Source of the DNA: Hyphomicrobiaceae bacterium
GTDB taxonomy: Bacteria > Pseudomonadota > Alphaproteobacteria > Rhizobiales > Hyphomicrobiaceae
NCBI GenBank assembly: GCA_022844225.1
Contig: JALHMC010000005.1
Coordinates: forward strand, 94,782-158,781
Direction of reading: 5' to 3'
DNA length: 64,000 nucleotides
Shown: piece after piece, positions 17,408-26,699 of the stretch
Position numbering within the stretch: position 1 is the stretch's first letter
Layout of the letters: every line of letters begins with the position of its first letter
Translations under genes and position numbers: made by a program
The notes under the pieces: generated by a model
Told to the model about the DNA's origin: nothing
The model's input: the letters and a program-made list of their open reading frames with translations, nothing else
The model's database searches: none

Positions 17408-17766
17408 GGTCCTCTCGAGGATCGCGCTGGCGCTGACATGGGCCGAGTGCCGCTGGGGCACCCACGGGGCGGTCTTCTAGGCCGCTTCTGCGTCCCCTGC
17501 AAATCGCAGCCTACTGCCGCGCGAGCCGGCGCGGCGACCGTCCCCGGATGAAGCGCGACTTAAGCGCTTCTTAAGCGTTCTCCCGCATTCTTGCCCTCGA
17601 TAAGGCACGAGGAAGGAAGTCGTCGATCGTCCGCGTAGTTGCGTCGGCGTTGGCGGGATCGAAAGGTCCCGCGATGACGGGTGGCGCGAACGCTTGCTCC
17701 TCGGGCTCAGCCTGGCCGCGAAAGGCCGCCAGGTCCGATGCCGGTGCATTCGAAGGATCGACGCCA
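17408..17766. other. Intergenic region, divergent promoters
   Basis: No gene supported. It separates the methyltransferase gene (minus) and the outer-membrane protein gene (plus) and should hold both promoters. The notable object is a direct repeat of CTTAAGCG at 17559-17577, listed separately. An in-frame extension of the outer-membrane gene into this region (from 17650) has no family resemblance and would bury the signal peptide. Confidence 0.5.
17559..17577 (+). promoter_or_regulatory. Candidate operator: CTTAAGCG direct repeat, 11-bp period
   Basis: CTTAAGCG occurs at 17559-17566 and again at 17570-17577, exactly 11 bases apart, about 190 bases upstream of the outer-membrane protein start. 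OmpR/PhoB-type regulators bind direct repeats with this spacing, so the pair is a plausible site. Single instance, no supporting data. Confidence 0.3.
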
Positions 17767-18687
17767 ATGCGATTGACGAGAATTTGCTTGATCACGGGTC
17801 TGGCGCTTGCCGCTTCCGTTCCCGGCGCCCAGGCTGCCGACTGGAACCGCGGCGGTAGCGTCAAGGATCGAGGCGGCGTGCCGGTCCCGGCTCCCGTCCC
17901 TGTCGTCGAGACCTTCAAGTGGTATTTGCGCGCCGACGTCGGCGGCGGCCTCGTCGATGGCGCCGAGCCCACCCATTCCCAAAACCTCTACGGTCTTGAT
18001 CGCGATCCGCTCGAGGGCGGCACCTTCGGCGCCCTGTCCAATTGGTTCAGGGGCGACTTCGACACCTTCGCCACGATCGGGGTCGGCGTCGGCGCCTACT
18101 TCACCCCGCAGCTCCGCGGCGACCTCACCGTCGATGTCCGCAGCAAGGGCGACGCCCACGTCGCGAGCGACTACACCTACACGAGGTCGCCCGCCCTCAA
18201 CGGTGGCGCCACCGAGCTCGTCGAAGGCGATACCCGCGAGCAGACAGAGGTGCGCAGCACGGTCGCTCTCGCCAACCTCTATTGGGACCTGGCCGAGCGC
18301 GGAACGCGTCTCGTCCCCTACGTAGGCGTCGGCGTCGGTTTTGCCATGCGCAACATCGACCGCACCCACGAGACGGTCGAGAACATCGTCAACGTGGCCG
18401 ACCCGGCGAACCCCCTCGTCGTCGGCAACCGCACGTTCTGGGGCCAGGGTACCGGCCGCCAGCTCGCACCGGCCGCCTCCGCAACCGCCGGCCTCGCCTA
18501 CACGCTCGATCATGGCATGGTCATCGATCTGAGCTATCGCTACACTTACATCGGCGCAGTCGACTTCGACACGCGGATCAACTTCTCCCAGGCCGTCAAC
18601 GGGGTGACCTCCGTTGATTCGAAAATGACCATCGGCGACACCCACGAACACGCACTGCGCGCCGGTGTCCGCTGGAACGTCTGGTAA
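17767..18687 (+). CDS. Outer-membrane beta-barrel protein (Omp25/31-like)
   Basis: A 306-residue protein with a signal peptide (MRLTRICLITGLALAASV, cut after about AQA-A) and an alternating pattern expected of an eight-stranded outer-membrane barrel. Features include WYLRADVGGGLVDG near residue 54, GVGVGAYFTPQLRGDLTVDV near 102, VPYVGVGVGFAMRNID near 185 and a C-terminal aromatic residue (HALRAGVRWNVW), as needed for barrel assembly. The group resembles Omp25/Omp31 and opacity-type surface proteins of rhizobia and Brucella, but I see no exact match. Followed by a strong terminator. Confidence 0.82.
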   Translation: MRLTRICLITGLALAASVPGAQAADWNRGGSVKDRGGVPVPAPVPVVETFKWYLRADVGGGLVDGAEPTHSQNLYGLDRDPLEGGTFGALSNWFRGDFDTFATIGVGVGAYFTPQLRGDLTVDVRSKGDAHVASDYTYTRSPALNGGATELVEGDTREQTEVRSTVALANLYWDLAERGTRLVPYVGVGVGFAMRNIDRTHETVENIVNVADPANPLVVGNRTFWGQGTGRQLAPAASATAGLAYTLDHGMVIDLSYRYTYIGAVDFDTRINFSQAVNGVTSVDSKMTIGDTHEHALRAGVRWNVW

Positions 18688-18727
18688 AAATCTTCCGCGA
18701 CCCTCCAAGACCCAGCGCTCACATGCG

Positions 18728-18766
18728 AAAGGGGCGGATCCGATACCGGATCCGCCCCTTTGCTTT
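18728..18766. terminator. Strong terminator between omp gene and hppA
   Basis: A perfect 15-bp stem (AAAGGGGCGGATCCG at 18728-18742, complement at 18747-18761) with a four-base loop and GCTTTT after it. It lies between convergent genes; it also has a short T run in the other direction, so it can serve both. Confidence 0.9.
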
Positions 18767-18792
18767 TAGACGACCGTGTTCGCGTCGCTCGC

Positions 18793-20937
18793 TCAGTGTG
18801 CGAGCACCGCGAGCAGCAGCAGCGCCACGATGTTGGTGATCTTGATCATCGGATTGACCGCAGGGCCGGCCGTATCCTTGTAGGGGTCGCCGACCGTATC
18901 ACCGGTCACCGACGCCTTGTGGGCCTCGGAACCCTTCAGGTGCTTGACGCCGTCCTTGTCGACGAAGCCGTCCTCGAACGACTTCTTCGCGTTGTCCCAC
19001 GCGCCGCCGCCCGACGTCATCGAGATGGCGACGAACAGGCCGTTGACGATCACGCCGAGCAGCATGGCGCCGAGCGCTGCGAACGCCTGACCCGGACCGG
19101 CGATCCACTTCACGACGTAGAAGCACACGATCGGCGACAGCACCGGCAGCAGCGACGGCACGATCATCTCGCGAATGGCCGCCTTGGTGAGCAGGTCGAC
19201 GGCACGGGCATAGTCGGGCTTCTCAGTGCCCTTCATGATGCCCGGCTTCTCCTTGAACTGGCGCCGGACCTCCTCGACGATGGCGCCGGCAGCGCGTCCA
19301 ACGGCCGTCATCGCGATTCCGCCGAACAGGTAGGGCAACAGGCCACCGAACAGCAGGCCGACCACGACGTAGGGGTTCGACAGCGAGAAGTCGATCACCA
19401 GGTTGTGGAACAGAGAACCCGGTTTCGCATTCGCGATGAAGAACTTGAGGTCCTCGCTGTAGGCCGCGAACAGAACCAGCGCGCCGAGACCGGCCGAGCC
19501 AATGGCATAGCCCTTGGTCACGGCCTTGGTCGTATTGCCGACGGCGTCCAGGGCATCCGTCGTCTTGCGGATCTCCTTAGGCAGTCCCGCCATCTCGGCG
19601 ATGCCACCGGCGTTGTCAGTGACCGGGCCGAACGCATCGAGGGCCACCACCATGCCGGCGAGCGCCAGCATCGTCGTCACCGCAATGGCGATGCCGAACA
19701 GCCCAGCAAGAGAGTAGGTGACGATAATGCCGAAGATGATGATCAGCGCCGGCAATGCCGTTGCCTCGAGAGAGACGGCGAGACCTTGGATGACGTTGGT
19801 GCCGTGCCCCGTCACCGACGCCTGGCTGATCGAGCGGACTGGCCGATAGCCGATGCCGGTGTAGTACTCGGTCACGACGATGATGGCTGCCGTGATCAAC
19901 AGACCGACCACGCCGCACCAGAACAGGTTCATGCCGGTGAACGTGACCGCACCATCGCGAGCTGTGAACGTCGTCCCCATCCCGAGCAGAGACTCGGTCA
20001 GCGGATAGAGCGCGATCAGCGACAGCACGCCGGTTGCGATGATGCCCTTGTAGAGGGCGCCCATGATCGAGTTGTTGGCCCCGAGACGGACGAAGTAGGT
20101 GCCGATGATGGACGTCACCACGCAGACCGCGCAGATCGCCAGTGGATAGATCATCAGGGTCGTCGCAACCGCGGGCTGCGCCGAAAAATAGATCGCAGCC
20201 AGCACCATGGTCGCGACGACAGTGACCGCGTAGGTCTCGAAGAGGTCGGCGGCCATGCCGGCGCAGTCGCCGACGTTGTCACCGACGTTGTCGGCGATTG
20301 TTGCCGGGTTCCGGGGATCGTCTTCCGGAATTCCCGCCTCGACCTTGCCGACGAGATCGCCGCCGACGTCCGCACCTTTAGTGAAGATGCCGCCGCCGAG
20401 ACGAGCGAAGATCGAGATCAGCGAGGCGCCGAAGCCGAGCGCGACGAGCGAGTCGATCACCGTCCGGCTCGTGTTCGCATAGCCCATGCCGGCCGTCAGG
20501 ATCGCGAAGTAGACCGCAACGCCCAGCAGGGCCAGGCCGGCGACCAGCATTCCCGTCACGGCACCCGACCGGAACGCCATCGACAGGCCTTCGCCGAGCG
20601 ACTGCGTCGAGGCCTGCGCAGTGCGCACGTTGGCCCGCACGGAAACATGCATACCGATGAAGCCGGCAATGCCCGAAAGAACGGCACCGACGAGGAACCC
20701 GATCGCGACAAGCCATCCGAGAAGAAACCCGACCAGGAAGAAGATCGGCACGCCGGCGATGGCGATCGTCGTGTACTGGCGCGCCAGATAGGCCTGCGCG
20801 CCCTCTTGAATGGCGCTCGCGATCTCCTGCATGCGCGCGTTGCCCGCATCGGCCGACAAGACCGATTTGATGGTAACGGCGCCGTAGACGATCGAGAGCA
20901 GGCCGCCAAGAATGATGGCCCACATCACGGTGCTCAT
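18793..20937 (-). CDS. hppA: H+-translocating inorganic pyrophosphatase, K+-independent type
   Basis: A 714-residue polytopic membrane pyrophosphatase that pumps protons at the cost of pyrophosphate hydrolysis. The pyrophosphate/Mg site is seen in [13 protein letters not shown] and in [19 protein letters not shown] (about residues 205-240). In the motif GNTTKA the decisive position is lysine (residue 471), which marks the K+-independent, H+-pumping subfamily; K+-dependent forms have alanine there. The true start [10 protein letters not shown] is preceded by GGGGGAG; the longer frame upstream has no membrane segment. It lies 250 bases downstream of thiL on the same strand, a linkage common in Hyphomicrobiales. 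Confidence 0.96.
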   Translation of the reverse strand: MSTVMWAIILGGLLSIVYGAVTIKSVLSADAGNARMQEIASAIQEGAQAYLARQYTTIAIAGVPIFFLVGFLLGWLVAIGFLVGAVLSGIAGFIGMHVSVRANVRTAQASTQSLGEGLSMAFRSGAVTGMLVAGLALLGVAVYFAILTAGMGYANTSRTVIDSLVALGFGASLISIFARLGGGIFTKGADVGGDLVGKVEAGIPEDDPRNPATIADNVGDNVGDCAGMAADLFETYAVTVVATMVLAAIYFSAQPAVATTLMIYPLAICAVCVVTSIIGTYFVRLGANNSIMGALYKGIIATGVLSLIALYPLTESLLGMGTTFTARDGAVTFTGMNLFWCGVVGLLITAAIIVVTEYYTGIGYRPVRSISQASVTGHGTNVIQGLAVSLEATALPALIIIFGIIVTYSLAGLFGIAIAVTTMLALAGMVVALDAFGPVTDNAGGIAEMAGLPKEIRKTTDALDAVGNTTKAVTKGYAIGSAGLGALVLFAAYSEDLKFFIANAKPGSLFHNLVIDFSLSNPYVVVGLLFGGLLPYLFGGIAMTAVGRAAGAIVEEVRRQFKEKPGIMKGTEKPDYARAVDLLTKAAIREMIVPSLLPVLSPIVCFYVVKWIAGPGQAFAALGAMLLGVIVNGLFVAISMTSGGGAWDNAKKSFEDGFVDKDGVKHLKGSEAHKASVTGDTVGDPYKDTAGPAVNPMIKITNIVALLLLAVLAH

Positions 20938-21184
20938 GAGAAAGCTCCCCCAGTTCGAGCGTTGGAGTCGGGTCGACGGTGGGTCCACGGCAACGATGGC
21001 TGGAACAGCCGTCACAAAGGTTCGCCACCGCGGAAATCCCGGGATTCGCGGGCGGACCATGCCCCAACAGATGCGCTGTTGCAACACGGCTCGAGGGATC
21101 AAGGATGGGTCAATCGTCGCCAGCGGTTAATTCATGGGGGCTCACCTGTAGAGTTGCAGTTTAGCAACATTTCCGCGTGCCCAC

Positions 21185-22213
21185 CTAGAAATGGTCCCAG
21201 CCGGACTTCGCCAGAGAGATCGGGCTGCCGCTTCCATCGACGAACCGGATCTCGGCGGAGCCGGTCATCTCCCCGATGCGCGTCGTCGGGAACGGCTCGG
21301 AAGCCGACCCTCCCGCCGCATTCGCCGCTGCCTCGAAGGCATCTGCCTGATCAGGCGCCACCGACACCAGAACCTCGTAATCGTCGCCGGCAGCCAGTAC
21401 GTCGTTCCAGTACCTCGGAGAGAAGGCTATGGCGGCCTTGGCCGCCGCCCCCCGCGGCACCCGATCGATCTGAATGCGCGCGCCGCAACCGCTCGCACGG
21501 CACATCCGACCGAGGTCCTTCGCCAGCCCGTCGGAAAGATCCATCGCCGCCCGCGCATGAGCGAGCAGCGCGGCACGCACGGCTAGCCTCGGTTGTGGCC
21601 GTCGATAGCGTCGGACCGCGGCCTGCACGTCGGCCTCGCTGAGCCCCAAGGTCCGTCCGAGCCCTCCGTCCCGTACAAGGCCAAGACCGAGTGCCGCCTC
21701 ACCGAGCGAGCCCGAGACGAACAGGATATCCCCCGCCCGCGCCGCTGCGCGCCGCACCATCCGCCCCGTCGGCACCTCCCCGAACACTGTGATCGAGACC
21801 GTGATCGGTCCTGGACGACGATCCGTATCTCCGCCGATCAGGTGCATGCCGAAAGCCGCCTGAGCTTCGCCCAGCCCTGCGCCGAAGGCCGCCATCCAGG
21901 AGCGAGTCGGCGGCTCGGGAAAGCTGAGCGCCATCAGATAGGCCCGAGGTACGGCACCCTTCGCAGCCAGATCCGAGACGTTCACCGCCAGCGCCTTCCA
22001 GCCGATGTCAGCGGGTGGATCATCGGCGAAGAAGTGGATACCGGAGGCGACCGGGTCGGTTTTCACCACCAGATCGCACCCCGGCGTCGGCGTCATCGTC
22101 GCGCAGTCGTCCTTGAGCCCGAGCGCACCCGGGTACCCTGCCGCCAACGGCGCCAGGTACTCCTGAATGATCGCTTCCTCGCCGTGCAGCGGCTCGTCGG
22201 ACATGTTGCTCAT
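21185..22213 (-). CDS. thiL: Thiamine-monophosphate kinase
   Basis: A 342-residue ATP-grasp-unrelated PurM-like kinase that phosphorylates thiamine monophosphate to thiamine diphosphate. Motifs seen are GLKDDCATM near residue 33 (family GDDAA-like), VVKTDPVASGIHF, VNVSDLAAKGAVP near 78 and MDLSDGLAKDLGR near 222. The nearby glycine-rich HLIGGDTDRRPGP binds nucleotide phosphate. Length agrees with the family. The usual upstream nusB is not in the window; hppA follows on the same strand. Confidence 0.93.
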   Translation of the reverse strand: MSNMSDEPLHGEEAIIQEYLAPLAAGYPGALGLKDDCATMTPTPGCDLVVKTDPVASGIHFFADDPPADIGWKALAVNVSDLAAKGAVPRAYLMALSFPEPPTRSWMAAFGAGLGEAQAAFGMHLIGGDTDRRPGPITVSITVFGEVPTGRMVRRAAARAGDILFVSGSLGEAALGLGLVRDGGLGRTLGLSEADVQAAVRRYRRPQPRLAVRAALLAHARAAMDLSDGLAKDLGRMCRASGCGARIQIDRVPRGAAAKAAIAFSPRYWNDVLAAGDDYEVLVSVAPDQADAFEAAANAAGGSASEPFPTTRIGEMTGSAEIRFVDGSGSPISLAKSGWDHF

Positions 22214-22366
22214 CGGGGCACTTAATCACCAGGTCGAGGGCATTGCCAGCGGACCGGGTGCATTCGAATCACGAAGCTGATCAGCACAGACTGATCAGAC
22301 CGGTGAAATCGATCGTCATGGCCATTGAGGCCCGCCCCGTACGCGCATCGACGTGCAGCGACCGCC

Positions 22367-24238
22367 TCACGCCACCCGGTCCATCGCCTCCAGTTCGTCG
22401 ATGAAGCCTTCGAGCACTCGCAGTCCCTTCGCCCAGAACGCCGGATCGCGCGCATCGAGCCCGAACGGCGCCAGCAGCTCCGAATGGTGCTTCGAGCCGC
22501 CTGCCTTCAGCATTTCGAAGTACTTCCCGACGAACTCCGGATGCGCCTCCTGATAGAGCCCGTAGAGCGAGTTCACGAGACAATCGCCGAAGGCATAGGC
22601 GTAGACGTAGAACGGCGAATGGATGAAGTGCGGGATGTAGGTCCAGAACGTCTCGTAGCCCGGCTTGCACTCGACGGCCGGACCGAGGCTCTCACCCTGG
22701 ATCTCCATCCAGAACCGGTTGAGATCGTCGCTGGTCAATTCGCCCTGCCGGCGCCCCTCGTGCACCTTGCGCTCGAAGGTGTAGAACGCGATCTGGCGCA
22801 CGACCGTGTTGATCATGTCCTCCACCTTCTGCGCCAGCATCGCCTTGCGCTCGCGCGGATCGGTGGTCGCCGCCAGCATGGCGCGGAACGTCAGCATCTC
22901 GCCGAACACAGACGCCGTCTCGGCGAGCGTCAGCGGCGTCGAGGCAAGCAGTGGACCTTGCGGCGCCGCCAGCACCTGATGCACGCCATGCCCCAGCTCA
23001 TGCGCGAGCGTCATCACGTCCCGGGCCTTGCCCTGATAGTTCATCAGCACGTAGGGGTGCGCCGACGGCACCGTCGGATGTGAGAACGCACCCGGCGCCT
23101 TCCCGGGCCGAACCGGCGCATCGATCCACCCGCTCTTGAAGAACTTGCCCGCGATCTCCGCCATCTCCGGCGCGAATCCGCCGTAAGCGTCCAGCACGAG
23201 CTTTTCAGCCTCAGGCCACGTGACGACCCGCTCAGGCTTCTCCGGCAGCGGCGCATTGCGATCCCAGTGCGCCAGCTTCTCGAGGCCAAGCCACTTCGCC
23301 TTCATCGCATAGTAGCGGTGCGCCGTTCGCGGATAGGCTTCACGTACGGTCGAGACCAGCGCCTCCACCACCTCGCGTTCAACCCGGTTCGACAGGTGCC
23401 GCGCATCCGAGACGTCCTTGAACCCGCGCCACCGGTCCGAGATCTCCTTGTCCTTCGCCAGCGTGTTCGTGATCAGCGTGAAGAGCCGGATATTCTTGGC
23501 GAACACCTTGGCCAGCGCTTCCGCCGCGGCCTGCCGGCGACCGCGATCGGGATGCATCATGAAATTGAGCGTGGGCTCCAAGCCCAAAGGCTCCGGCTCA
23601 CCCTCCACCTCGAATTTCAACTCCGACATCGTCTCGTTGAACAGCCGGTCGAACGCTCCGCCGGCCGTCATGCCCTTCTCGAGGAACAGCTTCTCGATCT
23701 GCTCGTCGAGCTGGTAGGGCTTCTCCTTCCTCAAATCGTCGAGCCACGGCTTGAGGCGCGCCAGGGCAGGCACTTTCAGAGCCTCAGCCAGGTCGCCTTC
23801 GTCGATCTTGTTCAGCTCGAGCTCGAAGAACAGGAAATCGCTCGACGCATTCGTCAGCTTCTCCCGCACATCACCGTAGAACTTGGCTCGCGTCGGATCG
23901 GCCATGTTGGCGTAGTAGAGAAGCCCCGAGTACGAGCCGAGCCGCCCCATCACGTCCGCGAGCCTCTCGTAGCTCTCGATCGCCTCGGCAAGGGCCGGTC
24001 CGTCTCGCCCCATGGCGGCGAGTTTGCCCTGATAGCGCGCCTTGAGCGCCTTGGCATCCGCCGCGACTTTCTCGAGGTCCCTCGTCACTTCAGGCGAATC
24101 GATGCCCGGATAGAGATCGGCGAGATTCCACTCGGGCATCGTCCCGAGGTCGGCCTTGACAGCTCCACTGCTAGCCGCCGCCCACGCCTTGCCATCAGTT
24201 CCGTAGCTTCCACCGATGGACATCACGGCTCGCCTCAT
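22367..24238 (-). CDS. M3-family oligoendopeptidase (PepF type)
   Basis: A 623-residue cytosolic zinc metallopeptidase. The HEXXH zinc site is HELGH at 413-417 within VMTLAHELGHGVHQVL, and the third ligand is expected in the downstream segment ASTPLTLAETASVFGE, where the E of LAETAS fits the family pattern. The length and the N-terminal helical part (WNLADLYPGIDSPEVTRDLE near residue 40) match PepF oligoendopeptidases, which cleave peptides of roughly 7-17 residues. The ATG at 24238 has GAGGT close upstream and is preferred over the ATG 18 bases earlier and another 15 bases later. Confidence 0.92.
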   Translation of the reverse strand: MRRAVMSIGGSYGTDGKAWAAASSGAVKADLGTMPEWNLADLYPGIDSPEVTRDLEKVAADAKALKARYQGKLAAMGRDGPALAEAIESYERLADVMGRLGSYSGLLYYANMADPTRAKFYGDVREKLTNASSDFLFFELELNKIDEGDLAEALKVPALARLKPWLDDLRKEKPYQLDEQIEKLFLEKGMTAGGAFDRLFNETMSELKFEVEGEPEPLGLEPTLNFMMHPDRGRRQAAAEALAKVFAKNIRLFTLITNTLAKDKEISDRWRGFKDVSDARHLSNRVEREVVEALVSTVREAYPRTAHRYYAMKAKWLGLEKLAHWDRNAPLPEKPERVVTWPEAEKLVLDAYGGFAPEMAEIAGKFFKSGWIDAPVRPGKAPGAFSHPTVPSAHPYVLMNYQGKARDVMTLAHELGHGVHQVLAAPQGPLLASTPLTLAETASVFGEMLTFRAMLAATTDPRERKAMLAQKVEDMINTVVRQIAFYTFERKVHEGRRQGELTSDDLNRFWMEIQGESLGPAVECKPGYETFWTYIPHFIHSPFYVYAYAFGDCLVNSLYGLYQEAHPEFVGKYFEMLKAGGSKHHSELLAPFGLDARDPAFWAKGLRVLEGFIDELEAMDRVA

Positions 24239-24363
24239 GTTCGTACCTCTTGGCATCAGATAACGGGTAGGCTTCTATGTGCGCGGGCCGCAAGCAGGGT
24301 TCAAGCGCCTTTCCGCGGCACTATCCGCGTAGCCCCCGATCGAGGCCGCACCGAGGAACGCCC

Positions 24364-25203
24364 ATGCGCAACTCAATGATCGAGATCCGTCCGTCGTCGG
24401 GTGCCCTCGGCGCCGAGATCTCAGGGGTTGACCTCACGAAGCCGCTCGATACGGCGAGCGTCGGCACGTTGAAGGGCGCCCTCGCCGAGCACGGCGTCAT
24501 CTTCTTCCGCGACCAGTCCATGACGCCCGACCAGCAGATCGCTTTCGCGCGGAACTTCGGTCCGATCAACATCAATCGCTTCTTCAAGTCCGACGCCGCC
24601 CACCCAGAGATCGCCGAGGTCCGCAAGGAGCCGGACCAGGCAAAGAACATCGGCGGCAACTGGCACACCGACCACAGCTACGATCAAGTGCCGGCACTCG
24701 GCTCGATACTCCTTGCTCGCGAAGTGCCGCCCCGCGGGGGCGACACGCTGTTCGCCTGCATGGCCAAAGCCTTTGCGACACTGTCGCCCGGCCTGCAGAA
24801 AACACTAGAAGGCCTCCGCGCTGTCCATTCGAGCCGGCATGTCTTCGGCCGCCCTCAGTACGGCCGCGAGATGAACGGCCGCATCGGCAATCCCGAGGCC
24901 GCCACGCAGGACGCGATCCACCCCGTCGTGATCCGCCACCCGGACTCTGGCCGCAAGATCCTGTTCGTCAACCCCGGCTTCACGACCCACATCGAGGGCT
25001 GGACCGAAGCCGAGAGCAAGGGCCTGCTCGAGACGCTCTATCAGCATGCGCGCCGCCCGGATTTCCAGACGCGCTTCCAGTGGCGCGAAGGCTCGATCGC
25101 CTTCTGGGACAACCGTGCGACATGGCATTATGCCGTCAACGATTACCAGGGCGAGCGTCGACTGATGCACCGCATCACGGTCGAGGGTGTACCGCTTCAG
25201 TGA
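24364..25203 (+). CDS. TauD/TfdA-family Fe(II)/2-oxoglutarate dioxygenase (second copy)
   Basis: A 279-residue dioxygenase. The metal ligands are H101 and D103 in WHTDHSYDQVPA and H255 in ATWHYAVNDY, followed by the Arg-rich GERRLMHRITVEG that holds 2-oxoglutarate. It is nearer to classical TauD/TfdA than the other dioxygenase at 8284-9183 (LGAEISGVDLTKPL at the start, GGDTLFACMAKAF in the middle). Natural substrates of such enzymes include taurine, aryloxyalkanoates and alkyl sulfates; which applies is unknown. The chosen ATG follows GAGGAAC. The next gene begins 19 bases after the stop, so both are probably co-transcribed. Confidence 0.92.
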   Translation: MRNSMIEIRPSSGALGAEISGVDLTKPLDTASVGTLKGALAEHGVIFFRDQSMTPDQQIAFARNFGPININRFFKSDAAHPEIAEVRKEPDQAKNIGGNWHTDHSYDQVPALGSILLAREVPPRGGDTLFACMAKAFATLSPGLQKTLEGLRAVHSSRHVFGRPQYGREMNGRIGNPEAATQDAIHPVVIRHPDSGRKILFVNPGFTTHIEGWTEAESKGLLETLYQHARRPDFQTRFQWREGSIAFWDNRATWHYAVNDYQGERRLMHRITVEGVPLQ

Positions 25204-25222
25204 GTCGGAGCGGTCGCCGCTG

Positions 25223-26041
25223 ATGTTCGTCCTCTCGAAGATCTTCGCCTTCCTCGTCCAACCGTCGACCCTCATCTGGGTGCTGCTGATCATGGGCCTC
25301 GCTCGTGCTCGCGCACTCCGGCCTTTGGTCCGGCAGCAGGGACTTCGGTTGGCGTCTGGTGCGGCGACGCTGTTGCTGGTCATCGGCGTGACACCCGTCT
25401 CAAGCTGGCTCCTCATGCCGCTCGAGCAGCGCTTCTCACGTCCGGACATCCCCGCGGGAAGCCTGGACTATGCGGGCATTATCGTTCTGGGCGGAGGTGA
25501 GGATGGTCGCGGGTCGGTGCATCGCGGCCAACTCCAGGTCAACGAAGCCGGAGACCGCATCACCACGGCCGCCGCACTCGCGGCCCGTTTACCGGCGACG
25601 CGCCTCATCTTGACCGGAACAGCCGCGACGCTGATCGACTCGGTTCCCGGGACCACCCGTGCCGTCCGCGATCATTTCGTCGCAATCGGCATCGACCCGG
25701 CGCGCATCGTCCTCGAGGAGCAATCCCGCAACACTTTCGAGAATGCGACGCTGACTCACGCCGTCGTCAAGCCGGAGGCCGGTGAGCGCTTCCTTCTCGT
25801 CACCTCGGCCGCCCACATGCCCCGTTCCGTCGGCGTATTCCGGCAAGTCGGCTTCGACGTCGTTCCGTACCCGACCGATTACCGCACCAACTATCCGGCC
25901 GACATCTTTCACACGTTCGGATCGATCCCTGCCGGCCTCAAACGCTTCGACGAGGCCACCAAGGAATGGATCGGCCTGGTCGCCTATCGCCTGCTGGGTC
26001 GCAGCTCATCGGTCTTTCCCGGACCGGCCGGCGACATCTAG
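25223..26041 (+). CDS. YdcF/ElyC-family membrane protein (DUF218)
   Basis: A 272-residue protein with two N-terminal membrane spans (about 1-23 and 42-62) followed by a DUF218 domain: DYAGIIVLGGGEDG near residue 88, RLPATRLILTGTA near 126, IVLEEQSRNTFENATL near 168 and FLLVTSAAHMPRSVGVFRQVGFDVVPYPTDY. Members such as ElyC and SanA take part in envelope and peptidoglycan homeostasis through unknown chemistry. It follows a dioxygenase gene by 19 bases. Its stop codon overlaps that of the convergent lipoprotein gene. Confidence 0.85.
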   Translation: MFVLSKIFAFLVQPSTLIWVLLIMGLARARALRPLVRQQGLRLASGAATLLLVIGVTPVSSWLLMPLEQRFSRPDIPAGSLDYAGIIVLGGGEDGRGSVHRGQLQVNEAGDRITTAAALAARLPATRLILTGTAATLIDSVPGTTRAVRDHFVAIGIDPARIVLEEQSRNTFENATLTHAVVKPEAGERFLLVTSAAHMPRSVGVFRQVGFDVVPYPTDYRTNYPADIFHTFGSIPAGLKRFDEATKEWIGLVAYRLLGRSSSVFPGPAGDI

Positions 26042-26514
26042 GCTTTCTTCGGTGCTTTGAGCGGCCTCGGTGAGTTGCTGTTGCCGGGCTTCAGCTCAGC
26101 GTCGAGGTCGAACGCGGGACAAGCTTTAGCGACGAGTTGCCGGTTCAGCGCATCGAGGCGTGCCCGGTCTCGCCTGAGATCAGCGGCCACGTCCTGACCA
26201 TAGACCGTCCCCCCGACAAGCGGACGTGCCGCCGCTTGGGCACCGGCCGCGAGCGCCGACGGCCTGGCGCGGTTGTCGGTATCACGCATCTGAATGATTT
26301 TCACCGTGATCGAACCGCTCAGCCTCTTGCAATCGAGTTCCAGCTCCTGGTCAGTCAAGTTGTAGGAGCCCGATTCATCGAATCCCCCACCCTTGGGCGC
26401 GGCCGCCTTGATCCGTTCGAGCTTCGGATCCGGCGGTTGATAGCCGGGCACTGCCGCCGCGCAAGCGGAGACGGCAATGGCAATGGCAAGGGCTGCGGCG
26501 TGCCGCCAGGACAT
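26038..26514 (-). CDS. Hypothetical lipoprotein (158 aa)
   Basis: A 158-residue protein with a lipoprotein signal: a basic start, a hydrophobic stretch ALAIAIAVSA and a cysteine in the VSAC lipobox at residue 18. The mature part is polar, has a paired-cysteine candidate (LDCKRL and KACPAF) and ends basic. No domain is recognised. CGGAGC just before the ATG sets the start; the longer upstream frame is not supported. The final stop overlaps the YdcF-like gene's stop by three bases (shared CTAG), tail to tail. Confidence 0.65.
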   Translation of the reverse strand: MSWRHAAALAIAIAVSACAAAVPGYQPPDPKLERIKAAAPKGGGFDESGSYNLTDQELELDCKRLSGSITVKIIQMRDTDNRARPSALAAGAQAAARPLVGGTVYGQDVAADLRRDRARLDALNRQLVAKACPAFDLDAELKPGNSNSPRPLKAPKKA

Positions 26515-26699
26515 ATGGGCTCCGAATGCGGTCCGGGTTCGGACGGTAGCTGCGCCTCGAACATGGCCGCGTTGCGGCGGTCCGACAACGCCCATCACCG
26601 GCATGCGTCAACTGGTTTGTGCATCGATCGAGACGACAAGCTCCCACGTGTGCCACCTTGCGCCCCGTTCGCATCCCGTCCACTCCGAGAGACTGCCCG

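Noticed and set aside
17650..17766. N-terminal extension of the outer-membrane protein
   Set aside because: It would put 39 non-conserved residues before a clear signal peptide and uses no ribosome binding site.
18760..21642. 960-codon plus-strand open frame over hppA
   Set aside because: It is antisense to a clear hppA gene; the product is low-complexity Arg/Asp/His-rich and comes from G+C-rich codon bias.
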